Shown here: piece by piece, positions 18,020 to 28,784 of the stretch | How the letters are laid out: the number at the start of each line of letters is the position of its first letter | How positions within the stretch are numbered: position 1 is the stretch's first letter | NCBI GenBank assembly: GCA_021848385.1 | Contig: JAJZUQ010000001.1 | Location: 124,001-188,000, forward strand | Length of the DNA: 64,000 bases | Direction of reading: 5' to 3' | From: Deltaproteobacteria bacterium | GTDB lineage: Bacteria > Desulfobacterota > Desulfuromonadia > Geobacterales > Geobacteraceae | Translations under genes and position numbers: made by a program | The notes under the pieces: generated by a model | Told to the model about the DNA's origin: nothing | What the model saw: only the letters and a program-made list of their open reading frames with translations | The model's database searches: none

Positions 18020-18028
18020 GATCGTTCT

Positions 18029-19540
18029 ATGGAAATCAGAGCGGAAGAAATCAGCGAGATTATCAGGAAGCAGATCAAGGAGTACGGCAAGGAAGTGGCG
18101 GTTGCAGAGACCGGTACTATCATCTCCGTCGGTGACGGTATTGCCCGTATCCATGGTCTCGACAAGGCGATGGCCGGTGAGTTGCTGGAGTTCCCCGGCG
18201 GGATTTCCGGGATGGTCCTCAACCTGGAAGAAGACAACGTTGGTGCCGCGATTCTTGGTGAGAACAACGAGACCATCAAGGAAGGGACCACGGTCAAACG
18301 TACCGGCAGGATCGTCGAGGTTCCGGTCGGCGAGGCCCTTATCGGCCGCGTTGTCGACGCAATTGGCAACCCGATCGACGGCAAGGGTCCGATCAATACC
18401 GACAAGTTCGGCAAGGTCGAGGTGAAGGCCCCCGGTATCGTCAAGCGCAAATCGGTCCATCAGCCGATGCAGACCGGTCTCAAGGCTATCGACTCCATGG
18501 TTCCGGTCGGCCGCGGCCAGCGCGAACTGATCATCGGCGACCGCCAGACCGGCAAGACCGCCGTCGCTCTTGATACGATCATCAACCAGAAGGGCGGAGA
18601 CGTTGTCTGTATCTACGTCGCTATCGGTCAGAAGCGTTCGACTGTCGCCCAGGTTGTGAGCAAGTTGCAGGAACATGGCGCGATGGATTACACCATAGTC
18701 GTTGCGGCTACCGCTTCCGAATCCGCACCGCTCCAGTTCATTGCTCCCTACACCGGCGTGACCATGGGCGAGTACTTCCGTGACAACGGCAAGCATGCCC
18801 TTATCATTTACGATGACCTTTCCAAGCAGGCGGTTGCCTACCGGCAGCTTTCCCTGCTCCTCCGTCGTCCTCCAGGGCGCGAGGCTTATCCGGGCGACGT
18901 CTTCTATCTCCACAGCCGCCTCCTCGAGAGGGCGGCCAAGCTGTCCGACGACTGCGGTGCAGGGTCCATGACGGCGCTCCCCATAATCGAAACCCAGGCC
19001 GGTGACGTTTCCGCCTACATACCGACCAACGTCATTTCCATCACCGACGGCCAGATTTATCTGGAGTCCGACCTGTTTTACTCCGGTGTCCGTCCGGCCA
19101 TCAACGTCGGCCTCTCCGTCTCCCGCGTCGGTGGTTCCGCCCAGGTCAAGGCCATGAAGCAGGTTGCCGGCACACTGCGTCTCAGTCTGGCACAGTACCG
19201 GGAAATGGCAGCTTTTGCCCAGTTCGGATCCGATCTTGACAAGGCGACCCAGATGCAGCTTGCTCGTGGCGAGCGTCTCGTAGAGATCCTTAAGCAACCC
19301 CAGTACCGGCCTATTCCTAACGAGAAACAGGTCCTCATCATCTTCGCCGCCAATAACGGCTTCCTGGATGACTACCCGGTTGCATCCCTGCGGCGTTATG
19401 AGACTGAACTCTACACGTTCTTTGATGCCAGAAAGAGTGACATGCTGGCAGAATTGCGCGATAAAAAGGCCATCGACGACGATCTGAAGGCCAGGATTGT
19501 TGCCGCTATGGAAGAGTTCAAAAAAGAATTTACCGCGTAA
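18029..19540 (+). CDS. atpA: ATP synthase F1 subunit alpha
   Basis: 503 residues. It carries the non-catalytic nucleotide site [21 protein letters not shown], the arginine-finger signature segment ([17 protein letters not shown]) and normal length. It forms the catalytic hexamer with beta. It lies in the operon atpX-F-H-A-G-D-C with short gaps. Confidence 0.99.
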   Translation: MEIRAEEISEIIRKQIKEYGKEVAVAETGTIISVGDGIARIHGLDKAMAGELLEFPGGISGMVLNLEEDNVGAAILGENNETIKEGTTVKRTGRIVEVPVGEALIGRVVDAIGNPIDGKGPINTDKFGKVEVKAPGIVKRKSVHQPMQTGLKAIDSMVPVGRGQRELIIGDRQTGKTAVALDTIINQKGGDVVCIYVAIGQKRSTVAQVVSKLQEHGAMDYTIVVAATASESAPLQFIAPYTGVTMGEYFRDNGKHALIIYDDLSKQAVAYRQLSLLLRRPPGREAYPGDVFYLHSRLLERAAKLSDDCGAGSMTALPIIETQAGDVSAYIPTNVISITDGQIYLESDLFYSGVRPAINVGLSVSRVGGSAQVKAMKQVAGTLRLSLAQYREMAAFAQFGSDLDKATQMQLARGERLVEILKQPQYRPIPNEKQVLIIFAANNGFLDDYPVASLRRYETELYTFFDARKSDMLAELRDKKAIDDDLKARIVAAMEEFKKEFTA

Positions 19541-19560
19541 TGTAAGGACGGTGTCTACGC

Positions 19561-20424
19561 ATGGCAAGCCTTAAAAGTATTAAAAAGCGCATTGTGTCGG
19601 TTAAAAATACCCGGCAGATAACCAAGGCCATGAAAATGGTCTCGGCGGCGAAGCTGCGTCGTGCCCAGGAAAACGTAGTCGCTGCACGTCCCTACGCCAA
19701 GAAGTTAGGCGAAGTCCTGGAGCGGCTGGCCCAAAGTCAGGACAGCGACTGCAGCCCGCTTTTGCAGAAACGCACGGCCGAAAAGGCCCTTCTCATCGTG
19801 GTCACCTCCGACCGCGGTCTGTGCGGCGGCTTCAATGCAAATATCTGCAAGGCGGCCGAGCGCTTCGTCAGGGAGCGGAGTGCTGAGTTCTCCGAGATAA
19901 GTGTAATGACGGTGGGAAGGAAGGGTTACGAGTTCCTGAAACATCGCCGTACGATCTACAAGAACTACAGCAACATCTTCTCCAGTCTGAGCTATCAGAC
20001 GGCTTCCCTGCTGGGGCAGGAAATGATCGAAGGCTTTCTTAACGAGGAGTACGACGAGGTCTTCATCCTCTATAACTCATTCCGGAGCGTCATGTCCCAG
20101 GATATAACCCTGGAGCAGCTTCTCCCCATCACTCCCGCCGAATCCGAGGAAGAGGAATACGTACCTGAGTACATCTATGAGCCTTCCAAGGGCGAGCTCC
20201 TGGCAGAACTGCTTCCCAAGCACATAGAGGTGCAGATTTTCAAGGCGTTGCTGGAGTCCGTCGCTTCCGAGCACGGAGCCCGCATGACCGCCATGGACAG
20301 TGCCTCGAAGAACGCCACGGAGATGATCGGCAAGCTGACCCTACAGTACAACAGGGCACGTCAGGCGGCCATCACTACGGAGCTGATGGAAATCATCTCC
20401 GGCGCCGAATCAATCAAGGGCTAA
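19561..20424 (+). CDS. atpG: ATP synthase F1 subunit gamma
   Basis: 287 residues. The N-terminal helix [29 protein letters not shown] and the C-terminal [21 protein letters not shown]...[16 protein letters not shown] form the rotating coiled-coil shaft, and [11 protein letters not shown] marks the Rossmann-like part. The gap to atpD (57 bases) holds a GGCCGC...GCGGCC-like repeat and AGGAGG. Confidence 0.98.
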   Translation: MASLKSIKKRIVSVKNTRQITKAMKMVSAAKLRRAQENVVAARPYAKKLGEVLERLAQSQDSDCSPLLQKRTAEKALLIVVTSDRGLCGGFNANICKAAERFVRERSAEFSEISVMTVGRKGYEFLKHRRTIYKNYSNIFSSLSYQTASLLGQEMIEGFLNEEYDEVFILYNSFRSVMSQDITLEQLLPITPAESEEEEYVPEYIYEPSKGELLAELLPKHIEVQIFKALLESVASEHGARMTAMDSASKNATEMIGKLTLQYNRARQAAITTELMEIISGAESIKG

Positions 20425-20456
20425 TTTAGGACTTTACACAATAGAGGCCGCCATAG

Positions 20457-21893
<1,437 letters not shown>

Positions 21894-21900
21894 TAAAGCA

Positions 21901-21964
21901 GGCACTCGACACTAGGCACTAGGAAAAAACCTTGAGCCCAGTGCCATCGCCCAGCGTCTTGAGG
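21901..21964. repeat. Intergenic inverted heptad array (copy 4)
   Basis: GGCACTC, GACACTA, GGCACTA in tandem, then facing words TTGAGCC, CAGTGCC, ATCGCCC. The array fills the space between atpD and atpC inside one operon, so it must be transcribed. Confidence 0.65.
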
Positions 21965-21971
21965 GTTATAT

Positions 21972-22388
21972 ATGGCTGAAAAACTGAAACTTGAACTGGT
22001 AACACCCTATAAAAAGGTTCTTTCCGAAGAGGTGGACGAGATAACGGCCGCAGGCGCCATTGGCGAATTCGGTGTGCTGCCGGGACATGCACCGTTTCTC
22101 TCCTCCCTCAAGATCGGCGAGTTCACCTATAAAAAAGATGGTGCTGTCAACCATCTGGCCGTTAACTGGGGATACTTCGAGGTCGAAGACGACAAGGTGA
22201 CGGTTCTGGTGCAAACCGCCGAGCGGGCCGACGAAATTGACCTTGAACGTGCAAAGGCTGCCCTTGGCCGCGCGGAAGAAGCCTTGAAACGCCTGCATCC
22301 TGAAGATAAGCAGTTCCTTGTCTATGAAGCTGCTCTGGAACGTGCCATCATCAGAATCCAGGTCGCCGACAAGGCCGGCAACAGATAG
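21972..22388 (+). CDS. atpC: ATP synthase F1 subunit epsilon
   Basis: 138 residues. It has the beta-sandwich signature EVDEITAAGAIGEFGVLPGHAPFLSSLKIGEF and a C-terminal two-helix hairpin that can inhibit hydrolysis. It is the last gene of the operon, followed by a terminator. Confidence 0.95.
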   Translation: MAEKLKLELVTPYKKVLSEEVDEITAAGAIGEFGVLPGHAPFLSSLKIGEFTYKKDGAVNHLAVNWGYFEVEDDKVTVLVQTAERADEIDLERAKAALGRAEEALKRLHPEDKQFLVYEAALERAIIRIQVADKAGNR

Positions 22389-22410
22389 TCTGCGGTTTCG
22401 CAGAGATTTA

Positions 22411-22440
22411 GAAGAGTGGCGTTTCGCCACTCTTTTTTTT
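22411..22440 (+). terminator. Terminator of the ATP synthase operon
   Basis: AGAGTGGCG, TTT, CGCCACTCT and a long T-run. A smaller hairpin (TCTGCGG/CGCAGA) stands just upstream. Confidence 0.93.
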
Positions 22441-22470
22441 TGTCGGCGATCAGGGGGAATGTTATATAAT
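22440..22470 (+). promoter_or_regulatory. Possible promoter of pdxA
   Basis: Perfect TATAAT at 22465; TTGTCG lies 19 bases upstream, which is longer than ideal. Confidence 0.4.
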
Positions 22471-22507
22471 TCAGGTCATGACTCCTGAAGAATGCTGCGA
22501 GGCAACG

Positions 22508-23527
22508 ATGAAACGACCAATTATTGCCGTAACCATGGGAGACCCGACCGGTGTGGGGCCTGAAATAATTGCCAGGACGCTTGGCGAGCCTGAGGTGCGC
22601 CGCGCATGCCGGCATCTGGTGCTCGGTGACCCGCGTGCCATGGAGAGGGCGCTTGCTATTACCGGCGAGGGGCTGGGCATTGAGGTTCTCGATGACGGCA
22701 TGCCGCCTGCCGATGACGTTCATGACCGTATCTACGTCCGGCCGCTGTCGCGGCTCACTGCTGCAGACATGGTGTTCGGTGCGCCAACCCGTGCAAGTGG
22801 GGAAGCGATGTACAATTACATTACGACCGCCGCGCAGCTCTGCCTGTCCGGCGACGTTGCGGGGATGGCCACCGCGCCAATCAACAAGGAGGCGCTCAAC
22901 CGGGCCGGCTACCATTATCCCGGGCACACAGAGCTCCTTGCTGAGCTGACGGGGACGGATCAGTTCGTCATGATGCTCGCTGGCGACCGGCTACGTGTTA
23001 CCCTCGTCACGATTCACGAGGCACTGTCCCATGTTCCCCGACTGGTCACGTTTGACAAGGTACTTTCCACCATCCGGACAACTCACCGGGATGTGAGCCG
23101 CTATTTCCGTAAAAATCCGCGGCTGGCGGTACTCTCCCTTAACCCCCACTGTGGAGAAGGGGGGTTGTTCGGTGACGAAGAGGCCCGGGTTATTTCTCCG
23201 GCTATTGCTGCCGCCCGTGCGGAGGGGATCGATGCGGTGGGGCCGTTGTCAGCCGATACACTTTTTCATTTTGCGGCCGGGGGGATGTACGATGCCGTGG
23301 TTTGCATGTACCATGACCAGGGGCTCATCCCCCTGAAGCTCCTCCACTTCGATGACGGCGTCAACGTCACCCTGGGCCTTCCCATTATTCGCACCTCGGT
23401 TGACCATGGGACGGCCTATGACCTGGCGGGAACGGGAAAGGCCAACCACAGGAGCATGGTGGCCGCCATTCTTCTGGCTGCACGGATGGCATCCGTACGT
23501 GACCAGAGGAGGATAGAAGAGACGTGA
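22508..23527 (+). CDS. pdxA: 4-hydroxythreonine-4-phosphate dehydrogenase
   Basis: 339 residues from the ATG at 22508 (GAGG 5 bases before; the ATG at 22478 lacks a ribosome site). Key motifs are TMGDPTGVGPEI, APINKEAL, YPGHTELLAE, CGEGGLFGDEE and MYHDQGLIPLK, which place the metal-binding histidines. It oxidises 4-phosphohydroxy-threonine in the DXP-dependent route to pyridoxal phosphate. It overlaps the transglycosylase gene by 4 bases. Confidence 0.96.
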   Translation: MKRPIIAVTMGDPTGVGPEIIARTLGEPEVRRACRHLVLGDPRAMERALAITGEGLGIEVLDDGMPPADDVHDRIYVRPLSRLTAADMVFGAPTRASGEAMYNYITTAAQLCLSGDVAGMATAPINKEALNRAGYHYPGHTELLAELTGTDQFVMMLAGDRLRVTLVTIHEALSHVPRLVTFDKVLSTIRTTHRDVSRYFRKNPRLAVLSLNPHCGEGGLFGDEEARVISPAIAAARAEGIDAVGPLSADTLFHFAAGGMYDAVVCMYHDQGLIPLKLLHFDDGVNVTLGLPIIRTSVDHGTAYDLAGTGKANHRSMVAAILLAARMASVRDQRRIEET

Positions 23528-24525
23528 ATCTACCCGGCGTATCCGTAAAAAATATAGCTATCGCCCTCTGCGGCATCGTTCTGCTCTACGTCGTCTACAT
23601 CGGCATTTCCCTGTTGTTCCTGCCATCTGTTGAGGGGGTGAAGAACCGGCGCGCCTCCATGACTATCCAGGTAAAGGACTGGCAGGGGAACTACCATCCA
23701 TTCATCGTCGGGCCGAAGAATCGCAACTGGGTGCCCTCGGGGAGCATACCATCCGAAATGAAATGGGCGGTAATCCTGGCGGAGGACTCGAACTTTTACA
23801 AACACGAGGGGATTGACGTCAAGGCGATCAAGAATGCCATAAAGTATGACCTTGAGAAAAAGAGTTTTGCCCGCGGCGCCTCCACCATTACCCAACAGGT
23901 AGCAAAGAACCTCTTCCTGTCCCGGGAGAAGACCATCAGCCGCAAGATAAAGGAGATCATCCTGGCCAAGGAGATGGAGCAGGAGCTGACCAAGGGGCGT
24001 ATCATTGAACTCTATCTCAACGTCGTCGAATTGGGGCCGATGGTCTACGGGATAGGTCACGGTGCCCGCTACTACTTCGGAAAGCCGGCATCAGCGCTTA
24101 CTCCGCGTGAGTGCGCGTTTCTTGCAGCCATGCTTCCCGGCCCGCGCCTGGCCTACAATCCGTACAAAAACCTGGGGAAGGTCCTGAAACGCTCGAATAT
24201 GATTTTGCGGCTCCTGCGGAGCAAAGGGGTGCTGTCGGAGGATGAGTACAGTTTGGCTCTGGCGCAAATCCCCAACGTGGGGAGGATGCAGCAGAAGGTG
24301 GATAAAGCCATTGAACAGGTGCCGGTCTTCACAAACCTGAGCAGTAGCGTAAAAGAGGGTGAGATACCCGGTGCAGCGCCGGTGGAATCCAGTCAACCGG
24401 CTGAATCGACACTGCCGGCGGAACAGGTGCCGGCCGGCGGGACGGACGGTGGTCAGGACGGCAAGAATGCTGCTACCGGCAGTAATGGCCAGGCGCCAAC
24501 AGAAGGGGGGACGAAACAACCCTGA
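23524..24525 (+). CDS. Membrane-anchored peptidoglycan glycosyltransferase (GT51)
   Basis: 333 residues from a GTG overlapping the pdxA stop. One N-terminal membrane helix (IAIALCGIVLLYVVYIGISLLFL) is followed by the GT51 domain with EDSNFYKHEG (catalytic Glu), GASTITQQVAKNLFL, KIKEIILAKEMEQ and YLNVVELGPMVYGIG. No transpeptidase domain follows. Instead there is a Pro/Ala/Gly/Gln-rich tail of about 70 residues. It polymerises lipid II into glycan strands, like MtgA but longer and with an unusual low-complexity tail. Confidence 0.88.
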   Translation: MNLPGVSVKNIAIALCGIVLLYVVYIGISLLFLPSVEGVKNRRASMTIQVKDWQGNYHPFIVGPKNRNWVPSGSIPSEMKWAVILAEDSNFYKHEGIDVKAIKNAIKYDLEKKSFARGASTITQQVAKNLFLSREKTISRKIKEIILAKEMEQELTKGRIIELYLNVVELGPMVYGIGHGARYYFGKPASALTPRECAFLAAMLPGPRLAYNPYKNLGKVLKRSNMILRLLRSKGVLSEDEYSLALAQIPNVGRMQQKVDKAIEQVPVFTNLSSSVKEGEIPGAAPVESSQPAESTLPAEQVPAGGTDGGQDGKNAATGSNGQAPTEGGTKQP

Positions 24526-24528
24526 AAT

Positions 24529-24560
24529 GCGTAGAAACCTTGCGCGCAAAGTTTCTACGT
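24529..24560. terminator. Bidirectional hairpin between convergent genes
   Basis: GCGTAGAAAC and GTTTCTACGT flank the palindrome TGCGCGCA. It lies between the stops of the GT51 and PP-loop genes. Confidence 0.6.
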
Positions 24561-24566
24561 ATGTTT

Positions 24567-25571
24567 TCAGATGCGGAACCCTTCGATCTCCGTCTCGGTG
24601 AAATCATTAGTAATCTGCAGCAGCTCTTCTCCGCCGTTGCGAAGCAGTTTTATCATGCAGTCACGTGACGGTTCCGCCTTAGTGTAACGGAGAAGTATCC
24701 TGGCGGCGGTCTGCACCAGCCCTTCATCCACCACTCCCGTCACGACGCCGAGGGGACTTCCCCCCTCGTTCCATCGGAGCGCTACCTCTCCTTCCTGCAG
24801 GGCCCCTTCAAGCAGCTGGTTGTCCGCCTCGTTCCGGCCGATCAGCACTTTGGTCAGCGGTCCGATGCGGAAATGACGTCCGATCTTGAGGAGCCTGCAG
24901 TCGCGCAGGTTAACCTGCTCCGAGTGGTCGAAGACGTCCCTCACCTTGGAAACGAAGGAGACCTCGGTCAGAAGGCAGCCGCCGGCCGGGCAGGGGTAGT
25001 TCTTCACGTCAAGGTCGTCGGCCAGCTGCATCTGTTCCTTGCGGGAGCGTCCCTGGATGGCGAGGAGCTTCTCCCGGTCAACCCATCCCTCCTGCTCCGG
25101 AATGGTGGGGGAAAAGTGCTTGGCTGAGAGTGGGCGCAGAAGCAGACCCTCCAGGCCGCTTTCCCGCTCGATGACCCGCAGGGTGTCGCGGCGCTGGCTC
25201 ATGGGGCGCTGGCCCAGCACCTCGCCGGTGATGACAAAATCGGCGCCGCAGGTTGCCATGTACTCCTTGGCCTTCCTGAGCAGGTAGATACGGCAGTCGA
25301 TACAGGGGTTCATCCCCTTGCCGTAGCCGTGGCGGGGATTGCGAATGATCTCCAGGTACTCAGCCCCCTTGTGGAGGACCTTGATGGGAATGCCGAATTC
25401 TTCGGCTACCCTGACGGCCTCGGATTTGCAGCCGGCATTCTTGCCGGTGCAGGTGCAGAAGGGGGAGGTGAAGTTGAGGGCCTCGACGGCGATCCCCTGC
25501 TCAAGCATGACCTTGACGGCAAGGGTGGAGTCGAGTCCTCCGGAGAGAAGGGCGAGGGCTTTACGCTGCAT
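24567..25571 (-). CDS. PP-loop ATPase related to MnmA/ThiI tRNA thiolases
   Basis: 334 residues (AGGAG 6 bases before the ATG). The ATP-pyrophosphatase loop SGGLDSTLA is at residues 10-18. Cysteines cluster in CTCTGKNAGC, CIDCRIYL and CPAGGCLL, and VITGEVLGQRPMSQ and FSPTIPEQEGWVDRE resemble thiolase adenylation motifs. Its annotation as a tRNA (5-methylaminomethyl-2-thiouridylate) methyltransferase-like protein is common in this lineage, but the three cysteine clusters suggest an iron-sulfur or sulfur-relay variant. Sulfur insertion into tRNA is the best inference; the target nucleotide is unknown. Confidence 0.75.
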   Translation of the reverse strand: MQRKALALLSGGLDSTLAVKVMLEQGIAVEALNFTSPFCTCTGKNAGCKSEAVRVAEEFGIPIKVLHKGAEYLEIIRNPRHGYGKGMNPCIDCRIYLLRKAKEYMATCGADFVITGEVLGQRPMSQRRDTLRVIERESGLEGLLLRPLSAKHFSPTIPEQEGWVDREKLLAIQGRSRKEQMQLADDLDVKNYPCPAGGCLLTEVSFVSKVRDVFDHSEQVNLRDCRLLKIGRHFRIGPLTKVLIGRNEADNQLLEGALQEGEVALRWNEGGSPLGVVTGVVDEGLVQTAARILLRYTKAEPSRDCMIKLLRNGGEELLQITNDFTETEIEGFRI

Positions 25572-25734
25572 AGTGTCTCCTGTGGTGCCATGCCGGGGCA
25601 GGCAGTCAAATAGCGCCGCGGTACGGAACCTGAATGAATTTGCGCAAGGCTAGCACAGTCGGTCGTGAAATGTAAAGGTCATAAAAACCGGCGGTTAGGG
25701 AGAACTTCCCCTGGCAGCGGAATTTCTGACTATG

Positions 25735-25750
25735 TGGTAAAGAGATTGCA
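25735..25750 (+). promoter_or_regulatory. Candidate sigma-54 promoter of the pilB-like/pilT pair
   Basis: TGGTAAA, four bases, TTGCA, with GG and GC exactly 12 bases apart, 70 bases before the start of the PilB-like gene. RpoN control of pilus genes is known in Geobacter, which makes this plausible. Confidence 0.45.
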
Positions 25751-25820
25751 AGAGTGAGATGCTTGCCCGGAATACCGGCCTGTTCTCAGCCGCAGGGGCA
25801 ACGTTTTCGTCGGAGGGGCA

Positions 25821-27479
25821 ATGAACGATCTCGTCAAGGAAGGCTCGCTTGGTGCGATCCTTTTCAATTCACAGATTATAACGGAACAGGACATCAAGGC
25901 AGCGCTGGATGAGCAGCAGGCCGCCGGCTGCCGGTTTGGGGAGGCGCTGGTCAAGTTGGGGATTGTCACCCAGGAGGATATCGACTGGGCACTCTCCAAC
26001 CAGCTGAACATTCCCTACGTGCGCCTGAAAAGGGAGATGATCGACAAGGAGGCAGTCGAACTCGTCCCGGCCACGACGGCACGTAGGTACAACCTGATTC
26101 CCCTGCTCCGGATGGGTGACGACCTTTCCCTTGCCCTGGCCGATCCCCTCAACAAGGAGGCCATAGGGGCCGTGGAGGAACTGACCGGCTGTCAGGTCAC
26201 GGTCTCAGTCGCCCTCATCCGGGAGATACGGGAGATGCAGGATATCTTCTATGGCCCGGCGGAAAGCGCCACATCCCTCGGACTCGAGACGGACTGTTTT
26301 CCAGAACGTGTGCTCGCTGAGATCAATGCCGATCTCACCGGGGCACGGCTCCTCTATTACCTTCTCGTCTTCATCATCCAGAACAAGGCGACGGGGCTCT
26401 CCTTGCAACCGGTGGGTGACAGCGTCGGCATTGTCGCGAAAAAGGGCGGGAAAACCCGGCCGGTCGGCACTCTTTCCGGCACCTACTATCCCGATCTGGT
26501 GCTGCGGATACGGAAACTCGCCACGATCGACGGCCCCGCCGAAAGCATGGCGGGAGGGACACTGGGGTTCCTCTACAAGGGAGCCCGGCTCTCCTTTCAG
26601 GCACTGCTGTTGCGGGGCGCCGCCGGTGATTGCGTGACATTGAAACCCCAGGCGGGCGCACCGTTCCCTTCCCGGCTTGAGGATCTCGGGGGATCCGCCG
26701 AGCAGCTCGCCCGGTTCCGCGACCTGTCGTCCTCGACGTCGGGGCTGGTACTCGTCGTTCACCGGGACAGCGAAGACCGTTGCCGTCTCATGGACCTCTT
26801 TCTGGAAGAATGCTCCACGGCTGGAAAGAGCGTCCTCCTCCTCGGCAACAGCCTGGGGAAGGGGGGGAAGCACTTTCCGCGGATTCCCCTGCCGAACGGG
26901 GTGGCGGGTGAGAGCCACGACCTGCTCCTCGCCGCTCTCGAACATGATCCTGATATCATCGTCGTTGAGGATGTCACCGACTCCCTCTCCTTCATTGCGG
27001 CAACCAAGGCCGCCATGCGAGGGAAGCTGGTGGTTGCTGGCATTGCGTTGCCCGATGTGGATGCGGCGTTCAAACATCTCCTCCATCTCTGGCATCGGCA
27101 TTACTTTGTCCCAACCTGTCTCAGGGGAATCATCTCCTGCAAGGGGGTAGCGACCCTTTGCCCCCGCTGTCGCGGGGAATACAAGCCGACCAGGGAAGAG
27201 GTTGCCGCCCTGCGCCTGGCGACGCCGGCCGGGAACTATTTCCGGGCTGGCGGCTGCGCTGCCTGCGACCAGACCGGACGAAAGGGACGGCGCTATCTGC
27301 TCGACCTGATTGCTTTCGACGGAGAACTCCTGGCTGTCTTCGAGTCGGCCGGCGACAGCAAGGATATTGAGCTGTACCTGCACGGTGCGGGGTATCACGG
27401 CATCAGGGCGGAGGGGGAGGAACTGCTCCGGGCCGGCGAGATATCCCCGGTGGAGTATGTTGCCTCGCTCCTCCTCTAA
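25821..27479 (+). CDS. PilB/GspE-like protein with degenerate ATPase motifs
   Basis: 552 residues. The N-terminus (1-70) is an MshEN-type c-di-GMP-binding domain with two copies of the helix pattern SLGAILFNSQIITEQDIKAAL and RFGEALVKLGIVTQEDIDWAL. The remainder follows the GspE fold, including the paired CPRC and CAAC zinc motif near 440-475. The Walker A position reads LLLGNSLGKGGKHF instead of GPTGSGKST, and the Walker B/Glu region is VVEDVTD instead of VGEIRD. It is therefore probably unable to hydrolyse ATP and may act as a c-di-GMP-sensing adaptor for the PilT encoded next. A pseudogene is unlikely, because the frame is intact. Confidence 0.8.
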   Translation: MNDLVKEGSLGAILFNSQIITEQDIKAALDEQQAAGCRFGEALVKLGIVTQEDIDWALSNQLNIPYVRLKREMIDKEAVELVPATTARRYNLIPLLRMGDDLSLALADPLNKEAIGAVEELTGCQVTVSVALIREIREMQDIFYGPAESATSLGLETDCFPERVLAEINADLTGARLLYYLLVFIIQNKATGLSLQPVGDSVGIVAKKGGKTRPVGTLSGTYYPDLVLRIRKLATIDGPAESMAGGTLGFLYKGARLSFQALLLRGAAGDCVTLKPQAGAPFPSRLEDLGGSAEQLARFRDLSSSTSGLVLVVHRDSEDRCRLMDLFLEECSTAGKSVLLLGNSLGKGGKHFPRIPLPNGVAGESHDLLLAALEHDPDIIVVEDVTDSLSFIAATKAAMRGKLVVAGIALPDVDAAFKHLLHLWHRHYFVPTCLRGIISCKGVATLCPRCRGEYKPTREEVAALRLATPAGNYFRAGGCAACDQTGRKGRRYLLDLIAFDGELLAVFESAGDSKDIELYLHGAGYHGIRAEGEELLRAGEISPVEYVASLLL

Positions 27480-27578
27480 AGTATGAGAGCAGGGTGGCAA
27501 CTTTGAACGGGACCACTCGTCAGAACCTGCGGAGTCTGAGGACTCTGCTGCATATACGTCTTATGGAGAGTACAGAAA

Positions 27579-28649
27579 ATGGCAAGAATCGACGGACTTT
27601 TCAAAATGCTCAAGGATCAGGGGGCGTCGGACCTCCACCTCTCGACGGGCTCCCCCCCCATCTTCCGTCTCCACGGGGAGATGGAGAAGTCGAACTTCAA
27701 ATCCATCTCCCATGAAGAGGCCAAGTCGATCCTGTACGAGATCCTGACCGAGAGGCAGAAGCGGGACTTCGAGGAGAAGCACGACCTGGATTTTGCCTAC
27801 GAGATACCCGGCCTGGCCCGGTTCCGCGGCAATATGTTCATGCAGCACAAGGGGATTGCCGCGGTCTTCCGGATCATCCCGAGCAAGATCCTCTCTGCTG
27901 ACGATCTGGGGCTCCCCGAGGGGGTCCGGAAAATGACCAATCTAAAGAAGGGGATGGTCCTGGTCACCGGGCCGACCGGCTCCGGCAAGTCCACGACACT
28001 TGCCGCAATGATCGACCTGATCAACAGCACGCGGCGGGAGCATATCCTGACCCTTGAGGATCCGCTGGAGTTCATTCATACCAACAAGCTGTCACTCATG
28101 AACCAGCGCCAGATCGGCGAGCATTCGGACAGTTTTACTGCAGCCCTGCGCGCGGCCCTGCGGGAGGACCCGGACGTCATCCTGGTCGGAGAGATGCGCG
28201 ACCTGGAGACCATCAGCCTTGCCATGACCGCCGCCGAAACCGGTCACCTGGTGTTCGGCACCCTGCATACCAACTCCGCCGCCAAGACCATTGACCGGAT
28301 CATCGACGCCTTTCCGCGGGATGCCCAGGAGCAGGTCCGTACCATGCTGTCCGAATCGCTCAGGGGGGTTATCTGCCAGCAGTTGCTCCGAACCGTCGAC
28401 GGCAAGGGACGGGTGCCGGCCCTGGAGATCATGGTCGGAACGCCGGCCATCGGCAACCTGATCCGGGAAGGGAAGACCTTCCAGATCCCGTCCATCATCC
28501 AGACGGCCAAGAAAGAGGGGATGCAGCTCATGGACCAGCATCTCCTGGACCTCCTCAAGATGCGGAAGATCGGAGCGGAAGAGGCCTACCGTTGCGCGTC
28601 GGACAAGAAGCAGTTCGAGCAGTATCTACCCAACCGGCCGCCGCAGTAG
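27579..28649 (+). CDS. pilT: Type IV pilus retraction ATPase PilT
   Basis: 356 residues with an intact P-loop (GPTGSGKSTT), EDPLEFIH, Walker B LVGEMRDLETI, and the GHLVFGTLHTNSAAKTIDRIID His box. It depolymerises pilin at the base of type IV pili. It lies 100 bases after the PilB-like gene and probably shares its promoter, with GGAGAG before the ATG. Confidence 0.95.
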   Translation: MARIDGLFKMLKDQGASDLHLSTGSPPIFRLHGEMEKSNFKSISHEEAKSILYEILTERQKRDFEEKHDLDFAYEIPGLARFRGNMFMQHKGIAAVFRIIPSKILSADDLGLPEGVRKMTNLKKGMVLVTGPTGSGKSTTLAAMIDLINSTRREHILTLEDPLEFIHTNKLSLMNQRQIGEHSDSFTAALRAALREDPDVILVGEMRDLETISLAMTAAETGHLVFGTLHTNSAAKTIDRIIDAFPRDAQEQVRTMLSESLRGVICQQLLRTVDGKGRVPALEIMVGTPAIGNLIREGKTFQIPSIIQTAKKEGMQLMDQHLLDLLKMRKIGAEEAYRCASDKKQFEQYLPNRPPQ

Positions 28650-28740
28650 AAGGAATACTGCGCTTTCAGTGAAACAGGCATGGTTTGCGGCAGACTGCGG
28701 GCGGTGCTTCAACGTTGAGTTGCAGCAACCGCCGGGAATG

Positions 28741-28776
28741 AAAAAAGGGCGCTCCATAGAGGAGAGCCCTTTTTTC
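28741..28776. terminator. Bidirectional terminator between pilT and the MATE gene
   Basis: A6 run, GGGCGCTCC, ATAGA, GGAGAGCCC, T6 run. Confidence 0.9.
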
Positions 28777-28784
28777 GATGCGGC

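Noticed and set aside
18005-19567. 520-codon frame opposite atpA
   Set aside because: It is a shadow of the conserved atpA reading frame.
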